Shown: positions 34,490 through 41,698 of the stretch, piece after piece | How positions within the stretch are numbered: the stretch's first letter is position 1 | How the letters are laid out: every line of letters starts with the position of its first letter | Assembly: GCF_025567525.1 (NCBI RefSeq) | Contig: NZ_JAOQJY010000014.1 | Location: forward strand, 1-64,000 | Origin: Gallintestinimicrobium propionicum | GTDB lineage: Bacteria > Bacillota > Clostridia > Lachnospirales > Lachnospiraceae | Direction of reading: 5' to 3' | DNA length: 64,000 nucleotides | The notes under the pieces: generated by a model | Told to the model about the DNA's origin: nothing | Database searches by the model: none | Seen by the model: the letters and a program-made list of their open reading frames with translations, nothing else | Made by a program: the position numbers and the translations under genes

Positions 34490-35899
34490 ATGTCTTATTT
34501 TCAGGATGCGTCACCGGAATCGCTGGGGATCAGTTCCGGGGGAATTCTCCGGTTTCTGGACCGGATGGAGGAAAAGAACATCGAGCTGCACAGCTTTATG
34601 GTGGTGCGGCATGGGAAATGTGCGGCAAAGGGTTGGTGGAAGCCGTATGCACCGGAGCTTGCGCACCCGCTGTATTCCTTTGGCAAAACCCTGACGGCAA
34701 CGGCAATCGGTTTTGCACGACAGGAAAAAATCCTGTCACTGGAGGAGCGGTTAGTGGATCTTTTTCCGGAGCTTCTTCCGAAGGAGCCGTCAGAAAATCT
34801 GCAGAAGGTCACCCTCTGGCATCTCCTGACCATGAGCTGCGGACATGAGACGGAAATTGATATGGAATCCCCCGACTGGATTCGGGAGTTTTTACAGCAT
34901 CCGTTTTTACATGAGCCGGGAACATTTTATAAATACAATACGGCGGGCACAAACATGCTGGCGGCTGTGTTGAAGAGAAAAACAGGCTGCGATGTGACGG
35001 AATTTTTAAAGCCCCGTCTGCTGGAGCCCCTGGGCATTACTTCCTTGACCTGTTCGAAGTGTCAGGGACCGGAAGCAGTGGAAATGGCTGGCGGCGGTAT
35101 GCGGATGACGACGGAGGACATGGCGCGTTTTATTTATTTTGTGTTAAACCGTGGACGCTGGGAAGGCAGGCAGCTGCTGGAAGAGGAATGGTTTGACCTT
35201 GCCTGCACCAAGCAGATCGAGACTGCCGGAGACGCGGAAGGACACGCCAAAGAATGGGCTTACGGCTACGGATTCCAGTGCTGGATGTGCAGGACACCCG
35301 GATCCTTCCGTGCGGATGGCGCCTTCGGACAGTTCGGCGTTGTGCTGCCTGATAAGGATTTGTTTGTGATCCTGACGACGGGAACCTATCAGACCCAGGA
35401 CGAGCTGGATGGAATTTTTGAAGAAATCGTTCCGACCCTGACAGACAGTGCACAGGATGCGTCGGCGGCAGCAGACGTGCTGAAAGAGCGTACCGGACAG
35501 CTGACAATCAAAGCGGGCGCTTTGTCCGAAAAAATCCACCACATTGCGATCATCGGAAGCGATTATGAGCGCTCCAGACATTTTTATGTGGATCTGCTCG
35601 GCTTTACGGTGATCCGGGAAAACCACCGGAAAGACAAAGCAGACTGCAAGATCGATCTGAAATGCGGAGAGCAGGAGATCGAGCTGTTTATCAAGCCGGA
35701 TGCACCCAAGCGTCCGAGTTATCCGGAGGCACAGGGACTTCGGCATCTCGCATTTTTTGTGGAGAGCGTGGAGAATACGGTTGTGCGGTTAAACAGCCTC
35801 GGAATTGTGACAGAGCCGATCCGTACCGATGAGTTTACCGGAAAACCGATGACATTTTTTGCAGATCCCGACGGACTTCCGTTGGAAATTCACGAATAA
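34490..35899 (+). CDS. Serine beta-lactamase-fold protein fused to a VOC domain
   Basis: 469 residues. Part one (about 1-345) is a class C beta-lactamase/penicillin-binding-like hydrolase: SxxK as SFGK near residue 65, YxN as YNT in FYKYNTAGTN near 148, typical of esterases and DD-peptidase-like enzymes. Part two (about 355-469) is a VOC (glyoxalase-like) domain of the YaeR type: KIHHIAIIGSDYERSRHFYVDLLGF, then RHLAFFVES and FFADPDGLPLEIHE with the terminal metal-binding Glu. The fusion is in frame with no break. The reaction is unknown; the two parts may act on one substrate. The ATG at 34490 is preferred over an upstream start inside the terminator. Confidence 0.88.
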   Translation: MSYFQDASPESLGISSGGILRFLDRMEEKNIELHSFMVVRHGKCAAKGWWKPYAPELAHPLYSFGKTLTATAIGFARQEKILSLEERLVDLFPELLPKEPSENLQKVTLWHLLTMSCGHETEIDMESPDWIREFLQHPFLHEPGTFYKYNTAGTNMLAAVLKRKTGCDVTEFLKPRLLEPLGITSLTCSKCQGPEAVEMAGGGMRMTTEDMARFIYFVLNRGRWEGRQLLEEEWFDLACTKQIETAGDAEGHAKEWAYGYGFQCWMCRTPGSFRADGAFGQFGVVLPDKDLFVILTTGTYQTQDELDGIFEEIVPTLTDSAQDASAAADVLKERTGQLTIKAGALSEKIHHIAIIGSDYERSRHFYVDLLGFTVIRENHRKDKADCKIDLKCGEQEIELFIKPDAPKRPSYPEAQGLRHLAFFVESVENTVVRLNSLGIVTEPIRTDEFTGKPMTFFADPDGLPLEIHE

Positions 35900-35927
35900 A
35901 CTTTCGAAACAATACACCCTACGAATC

Positions 35928-35964
35928 AAAAGCTCCTGTGCAGGAATATGCACAGGAGCTTTTT
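35928..35964. terminator. Bidirectional terminator
   Basis: AAAAGCTCCTGTGCA (35928-35942), loop GGAATA, and TGCACAGGAGCTTTTT (35949-35964). Lies between the convergent fusion gene and the ABC transporter operon. Confidence 0.92.
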
Positions 35965-35982
35965 GAAGTGAATTTTGGTGAT

Positions 35983-36816
35983 TTAATTTTCCAGCTTCGA
36001 GATATCGGTTCCGAAGTATTTTTCCGACAATGCGGTCAGCTCGCCGGATTCGTCCAGCTTTGCGAGAGCGTCGTTGATGGCTGCAAGCAGCGTCTTTGTA
36101 TCGTCGCCCTTGCGGACGGGGATTGCAACCTTTTCTACCTCGTCGGACAAAGCGGCGATTTTGATATTTGCATCAGGATGTGCCTTTAAGTAGTCATAAT
36201 AGGTCACTTCTGTGTTGAGGGTTGCATCGATTCGGTTGGAAAGTAAAAGCTCGATGGTCTGATTCAGGTCATCGACGCCCTTTACCTCTGCACCGTATTT
36301 TTCCGCAAGGGTTGCATAGGTACTGCTGATGGTGTTTGCAGTGTGTTTTCCCTTTAAATCCTCCATGGAATGAATTTCATCGTAGTCGCTGCGGACGATG
36401 ACAGCAGTTTTATTATAGGCATAAGGTACGGAAAAATCGTATTTTTCCTGACGCTCCGGTGTAACACCTACGCCGTTTACCATGATGTCGTAGCGGCCGT
36501 CGTCCAGGCCGGCGAGCAGACCGTCCCATTCGCCCTCGACGAAGTTGACATCGACGCCGAGCTCATTTGCGATCAGCTTTGCAACCTCTACGTCGTAGCC
36601 CACCAGCTCGTCGTTTTCATCGTGATAGGTCCAGGGGGCCCAGGTACCCTCCATGGCAACCGTGATGCTGCCCCGTGCCTGGATCTGGTCTAACAGGTCT
36701 TTGCCTGCTGTGTTGGAGACAGCTGCTGCAGTGTTGTCAGAACCGCAGCCGGTTAAAGCAGCCGCTGCCAGCATAGAGCCGGAAAGCAGCAGTGCAATAG
36801 ATTTTTTGAAAGTCAT
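35983..36816 (-). CDS. Amino-acid ABC transporter, binding lipoprotein
   Basis: 277 residues. Lipobox LTGC with Cys24, then a family 3 solute-binding protein: ITVAMEGTWAPWTYHDENDELVGYDVEVAKLIANELG, WDGLLAGLDDGRYDIMVNGVGVTPER, VRKGDD. The pattern resembles cystine or polar amino-acid binding proteins. It is the last gene of a minus-strand operon with its ATPase and permease, separated by 59 nt, and has its own good binding site. Confidence 0.92.
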   Translation of the reverse strand: MTFKKSIALLLSGSMLAAAALTGCGSDNTAAAVSNTAGKDLLDQIQARGSITVAMEGTWAPWTYHDENDELVGYDVEVAKLIANELGVDVNFVEGEWDGLLAGLDDGRYDIMVNGVGVTPERQEKYDFSVPYAYNKTAVIVRSDYDEIHSMEDLKGKHTANTISSTYATLAEKYGAEVKGVDDLNQTIELLLSNRIDATLNTEVTYYDYLKAHPDANIKIAALSDEVEKVAIPVRKGDDTKTLLAAINDALAKLDESGELTALSEKYFGTDISKLEN

Positions 36817-36875
36817 AAAAAATAACTCCTTTCTGATATTCTTGCCAGCGGCAGCCGGACAGGTAAAGCGCCGGA

Positions 36876-37613
36876 TTACTGCTGGTCAAAAGACTGTAAA
36901 AATGCTTTGGTACGTTCTTCTTTCGGATTTGCAAAAAACTCCTTCGAGGATCCCTGTTCCACGATACGCCCGTTTTCCATCAGGATGACCTTGTTGGAAA
37001 CATTTTTGGCAAAGCTCATTTCGTGTGTGACGACGATCATCGTCATTCCCTCGTTTGCCAAGGAACGCATGACGGAAAGGACCTCACCGGTCAGCTCCGG
37101 GTCGAGGGCCGAAGTCGGTTCATCGAAATAGATGATTTCCGGTTGGGCGGCAATGGCACGCGCGATTGCGACACGCTGCTGCTGACCGCCGGAAAGCTGT
37201 GCCGGATAAGCGTCGCTGCGGTCGGCAAGCCCGACCTTTTCCAACGCCTTCATAGCGATTTCACGTGCCTGCTCTTTGGGCATTTTGCGGCCGACAATCA
37301 GTCCCTCTGTGACGTTTTTGAGGGCGGTTTTGTTGGCAAATAAGTTATAGCTCTGGAACACGAAGGCAGTCTTTTTGCGGAGCCGGGCGATGTCCTTTTT
37401 GGAAATTTTATTCATCGCAAAGGTTTCCTGGTCAAAGACCATCGTGCCCTCGTCGGCGTGCTCCAGATAATTCAGGCAGCGCAGCAGTGTGGTTTTGCCA
37501 GAACCGCTCGGACCGATGATGGCGATAACATCTCCCTGTTTTACGTCCAGATCGATTCCGCCTAAGACAGGAGTGCTGCCAAAGGATTTATGAATATTTC
37601 GGATTTCCAGCAT
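36876..37613 (-). CDS. Amino-acid ABC transporter, ATPase
   Basis: 245 residues, GlnQ/TcyC-like. Walker A GPSGSGKTT at 33-41, Q-loop VFQSYNLF, signature LSGGQQQRVAIARA, Walker B IIYFDEPTSALDPEL and the switch His in VVTHEM. It energises import by the neighbouring permease and lies 3 nt after the permease stop. Confidence 0.94.
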   Translation of the reverse strand: MLEIRNIHKSFGSTPVLGGIDLDVKQGDVIAIIGPSGSGKTTLLRCLNYLEHADEGTMVFDQETFAMNKISKKDIARLRKKTAFVFQSYNLFANKTALKNVTEGLIVGRKMPKEQAREIAMKALEKVGLADRSDAYPAQLSGGQQQRVAIARAIAAQPEIIYFDEPTSALDPELTGEVLSVMRSLANEGMTMIVVTHEMSFAKNVSNKVILMENGRIVEQGSSKEFFANPKEERTKAFLQSFDQQ

Positions 37614-37616
37614 AGG

Positions 37617-38294
37617 TCAGACTCCTTTCTGTCCGTAGGAACCGAGTTTTTTCTCACCGACAGCCTGAAGCTTTGTCAGGACGGTGGAGAAGATCAGGTA
37701 GATCAGACCGACTTCGAGATACAGAAGAAGCGGCTCGTAGGTACGGGCAACGATTCGCTGGGTTACCATGAACATTTCCGTTACGGTGATGTTGGCTGCC
37801 AGAGAGGTATCCTTGACCATGGAGATCAGGGAGTTGGACAGCGGCGGAAATGCGGTACGCATCGCCTGGGGGAGCACGATGCGGAAAATGGTCTGTAAAT
37901 AGGAAAGTCCTGCACAAAGACCGGCTTCCAGCTGGCCCTTCGGAACGGATTCCAGTGCCGCCCGGATGGTTTCTGCACAGTAAGCGCCTTCATTTAAAGA
38001 AAAGACGATGACTGCAGCGGGAAACGGATCCAGGACGATGCCGACTCTGGACAGACCGAAGAACACGACGAACAGCTGTACCAAAAGCGGCGTTCCACGG
38101 AAAATCCAGATATAAAAGCGGGCGATCTGCTTGAGTCCCTGAATATTTGCAAACTGCACGAGGGCCGCAACCACCGCGATCACCAGCGCCAGCGAAAAGG
38201 AAATAATTGTCAGCGGGATGGTTGCCGTCAGGCCCGGGAGCAGGATTTTGGGAAAAGAGTCTAAAAATAGCTGCCATAATCGACTGCTGAACAT
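37617..38294 (-). CDS. Amino-acid ABC transporter, permease
   Basis: 225 residues, about five transmembrane helices, with the HEAA-motif EAGLCAGLSYLQTIFRIVLPQA that contacts the ATPase. TcyB/GlnP type. AAGGAGGATACTTATC precedes the ATG. Upstream, 14 nt away, is the alarmone synthetase gene, an unusual operon partner. Confidence 0.93.
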   Translation of the reverse strand: MFSSRLWQLFLDSFPKILLPGLTATIPLTIISFSLALVIAVVAALVQFANIQGLKQIARFYIWIFRGTPLLVQLFVVFFGLSRVGIVLDPFPAAVIVFSLNEGAYCAETIRAALESVPKGQLEAGLCAGLSYLQTIFRIVLPQAMRTAFPPLSNSLISMVKDTSLAANITVTEMFMVTQRIVARTYEPLLLYLEVGLIYLIFSTVLTKLQAVGEKKLGSYGQKGV

Positions 38295-38308
38295 GATAAG
38301 TATCCTCC

Positions 38309-39100
38309 TTATTCTGCCTTCGGGGCATAGTTTTCCAGCGCACTTAAGATCGGACGGGAAAGTCGGTCGGAAGGCTTTTTAGGGCTGTCGCTTTTTTCAG
38401 ACGAATCTTCTTCCTTCTCAATAATATCCCGGATTGCCTGCATCTGCTCGTCGAGGACAGCGCTTAAGCGTGCGCATTCGCTCAGCTGGTAGGAGGTCTG
38501 CTCCATTAACTCGGGTGACAGGTCTTTTTTATAGCGGAGCTGGTGTTCGAGATTTGCCCAGAACTCCATGGCAATCGTGCGCAGCTGTACCTCCGCTTTC
38601 ATGATTTTTTTCTCATTCTGTAAAAAGATCGGCACCTCGATAATCAGATGCAGGCTGCGATAACCGTTTTTCTTCGGATTTTTGATGTAATCCTTGCGCT
38701 CGATCAGCGTGATATCGTCCTGCTGCAACAGGCAGTCAGCGAGCATGTAAATATCGTCCACAAAGGAGCAGACGACACGGATGCCTGCGATGTCGAAGAT
38801 GTTGTTTTCAATTGCCTCGAGGGTAAAGGGTAGCTTTTTTCGAAGCATTTTGTCCAGAATGCTGTCGGGGGACTTTAAGCGGCTCTGGATGCTGTCGATG
38901 GGGTTGCGGTCGTGCTGGAGGGAAAAGCGTTCGTTTAATACGCGAAATTTCGTTTCAATCTCCATAATCGCGCAGCGATAGCAGGACATCAGATCCCGCG
39001 TGGAGCTGGAAAGCTCCTGAAACGCGCGGATCGAGTGGTCAGCAAGGGCGTTGCGCATTCTTTCCTGAAGGTTCTGGAAAGGGTCTTTTTTGGTATCCAT
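38309..39100 (-). CDS. Small alarmone synthetase (RelQ-like)
   Basis: 263 residues with the RelA/SpoT synthetase core and no HD hydrolase or TGS regions. Key segments are the substrate loop with IDSIQSRLKSPDSILDKMLRKK, then DIAGIRVVCSFVDDIY (metal-binding D), YIKNPKKNGYRSLHLIIEVP and EVQLRTIAMEFWANLEHQLRYK. It makes (p)ppGpp or pGpp from ATP and GTP/GDP/GMP. The extra C-terminal region is charged and serine-rich. It lies between GH31 and the amino-acid transporter genes on one strand, suggesting co-expression of alarmone synthesis with amino-acid import. Confidence 0.92.
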   Translation of the reverse strand: MDTKKDPFQNLQERMRNALADHSIRAFQELSSSTRDLMSCYRCAIMEIETKFRVLNERFSLQHDRNPIDSIQSRLKSPDSILDKMLRKKLPFTLEAIENNIFDIAGIRVVCSFVDDIYMLADCLLQQDDITLIERKDYIKNPKKNGYRSLHLIIEVPIFLQNEKKIMKAEVQLRTIAMEFWANLEHQLRYKKDLSPELMEQTSYQLSECARLSAVLDEQMQAIRDIIEKEEDSSEKSDSPKKPSDRLSRPILSALENYAPKAE

Positions 39101-39136
39101 TGGTTGAAAGTTCCTTTCTTAACGGTGGTGGCGGTA

Positions 39137-41134
39137 TCAGATCTCTCCGATCAGGTAGTCCTGTCTGCCGTCGCGCAGGAACACGGGGAGCGTATCCATC
39201 GGCGCATCCGCCATGATCCACTGACCGCCCTCATAAACTACTCCGGTGCGGGCATCTGTCCAGGATATGCCGGCAGGAAGATAAACTTGTCTGTCTACTG
39301 CATGCTCATGGCAGATCGGTGCGACTAAAAGATCAGATCCAAACAGGTAGGAATCCTTGATGTCCCAGCAGATCGGATCGGACGGGAATTCATAAAACAG
39401 AGCACGGAGCACCGGATGACCGTTTTCGTGTGCCTGCTGCATGAGGCTTCTCGTATAGTCTCGCATCAGCTCACGGACATGGATGAATTTTGTCATGATC
39501 TGATAAGCCTCTTCGCCATAGCTCCATACCTCGTTATCGGTTCCGGTTCCCTCGCGAAGCTCGCCCGCCTTGTTATAAATTGGGGTATAGGGCTGGCGGC
39601 TGCCATGCAGACGCATAACAGGACAGAAGGTACCGAACTGGAACCAGCGGATCAGCAGTTCTTTAAAATCGGGATCTGCAGCAACGCCGTTATGGAAACC
39701 GCCGATATCGGTTGTCCACCACGGAATGCCGGAAAGTCCCATATGGATTCCGGCACAGATCTGCTTGCGGAAGTCCTCATAAGTTGACATAATATCTCCG
39801 GACCAGACCAGAGCACCGTAACGCTGGCTGCCTGCCCATGCGCAGCGGATCAGATTGACGATGTCGTCCTGACCGTTTTCCTTTTGCCCCTCGTAGAAAA
39901 GCCGCGCGTATTCTCTGGGATAGATATTGCCGGTTTCCAGTACCGTACCGGAATAGTAACGGTAGTTTTCAAAATCGTAGGACGTATACTCCGGCTCTGC
40001 AACGTCCAGCCAGAATGTGCGAATGCCGAGGTCCGCATAGTTTTGTTTGCATTTTTCCCAGACATAGCGGCGTGTTTTGGGATTGGTTGCGTCCATAAAG
40101 GCATTATTGCCGTGGAAGATCATCTGGACATCGACGCCGGAGTTGGATTTTACCAGCATATTCTGCTGCTTCATCTCTTCGTAGTTTTCACTGCGAAAAT
40201 CTACGGCAGGCCAGATAGAAACCATGGTTTCTACGCCAAGCTCCTGCAGCTCCTTTATCATGGCAGCAGGATCCGGGAAGAATTCTTCATCGAAACGCCA
40301 GTCACCACAGTAGGGCCAGTGATAGAAGTCGATCACGATGACGTCCAGGGGGATATTCCGTTTCTTGTATTCACGGGCAATGGAAAGCACCTGCTCCTGA
40401 TTATAGTAGCGCAGCTTGCACTGCCAGAAGCCAAGACCGTATTCGGGCATCATGGGAGATTTTCCGGTTACGTTGGCATAAGCTTCTTCTATTTCAGCAG
40501 GAGTGTCGCCTGCAGTGATCCAGTAGTCCAGCTGTTTACAGGAGCGGGCGGTCCACTGTGTCGTATTCGTGCCGAAATGGACATCTCCCACAGCGGCATT
40601 ATTCCATAAGAAGCCATAACCGAGACTGGAAACGTAAAAGGGGATGCTCGCCTGTGAGTTGCGGTGGGCAAGCTCCAGATTACAGCCTTTTAAATTGAGG
40701 GTTTCCTGCTGATACTGTCCCATACCGTAGATTTTTTCTGATGGGTTGGAGAGAAAGGATGCGGTCAGGAAAAAAGAGTCACCGGGCAGGGACTGAAAGC
40801 GACGTGCCTTTAAAAACAGGGCACCGCCGTTTGGAATTTCCTGCAGCAGAAGCTCGCCCTTTTGATTATAATAGGAAATCTGCAGCTCATCGCCCCAGTC
40901 CTGCATGGAAAGCACAGCGTGGATTTTGCCGTTGGTAATTACAGCCTGACGTTCCCCGAGTTCGATAACAGGCTCACTTTTTGTCGGAGAAAGAAGTGCC
41001 GGACTGTTGTCTGAAAGCTCGTTAAACAATGCCGCCCGCGTGCGCAGGCTGTCTTCTCCCCAAGGGGAAACCATGACGGTTTCTCCATTTAAGCGAAAGA
41101 TCAGACTGTCATTTTGACGTTCAAAATACTGCAT
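39137..41134 (-). CDS. Glycoside hydrolase family 31
   Basis: 665 residues, alpha-glucosidase/alpha-xylosidase family. An N-terminal beta domain is followed by the (beta/alpha)8 barrel: the nucleophile segment IRTFWLDVAEPE, the substrate segment WSGDIMSTYEDF with the general acid, and ICAGIHMGLSGIPWWTTDIGGF. A C-terminal beta domain closes it. No signal peptide, so it acts in the cytoplasm on imported oligosaccharides. The binding site is CCAAGGAGGTTACAAA. YicI-like alpha-xylosidase is the closest guess; the specificity is not decided by these motifs. Confidence 0.92.
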   Translation of the reverse strand: MQYFERQNDSLIFRLNGETVMVSPWGEDSLRTRAALFNELSDNSPALLSPTKSEPVIELGERQAVITNGKIHAVLSMQDWGDELQISYYNQKGELLLQEIPNGGALFLKARRFQSLPGDSFFLTASFLSNPSEKIYGMGQYQQETLNLKGCNLELAHRNSQASIPFYVSSLGYGFLWNNAAVGDVHFGTNTTQWTARSCKQLDYWITAGDTPAEIEEAYANVTGKSPMMPEYGLGFWQCKLRYYNQEQVLSIAREYKKRNIPLDVIVIDFYHWPYCGDWRFDEEFFPDPAAMIKELQELGVETMVSIWPAVDFRSENYEEMKQQNMLVKSNSGVDVQMIFHGNNAFMDATNPKTRRYVWEKCKQNYADLGIRTFWLDVAEPEYTSYDFENYRYYSGTVLETGNIYPREYARLFYEGQKENGQDDIVNLIRCAWAGSQRYGALVWSGDIMSTYEDFRKQICAGIHMGLSGIPWWTTDIGGFHNGVAADPDFKELLIRWFQFGTFCPVMRLHGSRQPYTPIYNKAGELREGTGTDNEVWSYGEEAYQIMTKFIHVRELMRDYTRSLMQQAHENGHPVLRALFYEFPSDPICWDIKDSYLFGSDLLVAPICHEHAVDRQVYLPAGISWTDARTGVVYEGGQWIMADAPMDTLPVFLRDGRQDYLIGEI

Positions 41135-41209
41135 TTTGTAACCTCCTTGGTGTTTCGTTTGGTACCTCCTTTTAGCATACTACGATATTGAAAAAACTGC
41201 AAAATATCT

Positions 41210-41238
41210 TTGACAAAATAGGGGAATAATGCTATGAT
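41210..41238 (+). promoter_or_regulatory. Promoter of the cold shock gene
   Basis: TTGACA (41210-41215), a 17-nt spacer and TATGAT (41233-41238). Transcription from about 41245 gives a leader of about 150 nt before the cold shock gene. Confidence 0.8.
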
Positions 41239-41267
41239 AGCTCCAGAATCAATTTGAGCTTAGAACT

Positions 41268-41323
41268 GACTGTACTGAAAAGTCGTCCTTTTCTTTATGG
41301 TGGCTTGCGGACAGTCTTTTTTT
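41268..41323 (+). promoter_or_regulatory. Structured leader with terminator-like hairpin
   Basis: GACTGT (41268-41273) pairs with ACAGTC (41311-41316), with GTCC near 41285 able to pair with GGAC at 41309-41312 instead, and seven T residues follow (41317-41323). It lies in the cold shock leader and could be an attenuator or temperature-responsive structure, as csp leaders often are. Confidence 0.5.
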
Positions 41324-41395
41324 ACGGATAGATTTCGTAAGTCAGCGCGCAGCGGCGTCTCCAATTGATCCAAATTATTCAGGAGGTACTTGAAA

Positions 41396-41608
41396 ATGAA
41401 CACAGGTGTAGTTAAGTGGTTTAATTCCAGCAAAGGCTATGGCTTCATCACCAACGATGCAAACGGCGAGGACGTATTCGTACACTTCTCCGCTATCCAG
41501 GTAGATGGCTTCAAAACTCTGGAAGAAGGCCAGAAGGTAACTTTCGATGTAGAAAGCGATCCTAAGGATTCCAGAAAGCTGAGAGCGGTTAACGTTCACA
41601 TCGCATAA
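41396..41608 (+). CDS. Cold shock protein
   Basis: 70 residues, one cold shock domain with RNP1 KGYGFI and RNP2 VFVHF. The ATG follows CAGGAGGTACTTGAAA. It binds single-stranded RNA and DNA as an RNA chaperone. The long structured leader suggests control after transcription starts. Confidence 0.96.
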   Translation: MNTGVVKWFNSSKGYGFITNDANGEDVFVHFSAIQVDGFKTLEEGQKVTFDVESDPKDSRKLRAVNVHIA

Positions 41609-41621
41609 GGATGACTAAAAG

Positions 41622-41647
41622 AGCCCCGCATATGCGGGGCTTTTTTT
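41622..41647 (+). terminator. Intrinsic terminator of the cold shock gene
   Basis: The palindrome GCCCCGCATATGCGGGGC (41623-41640) followed by seven T residues. Confidence 0.95.
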
Positions 41648-41698
41648 AGCAGTGGAGATATCAATGCATCGCAAAATCTTACAGAAAGGAATCGGAAG

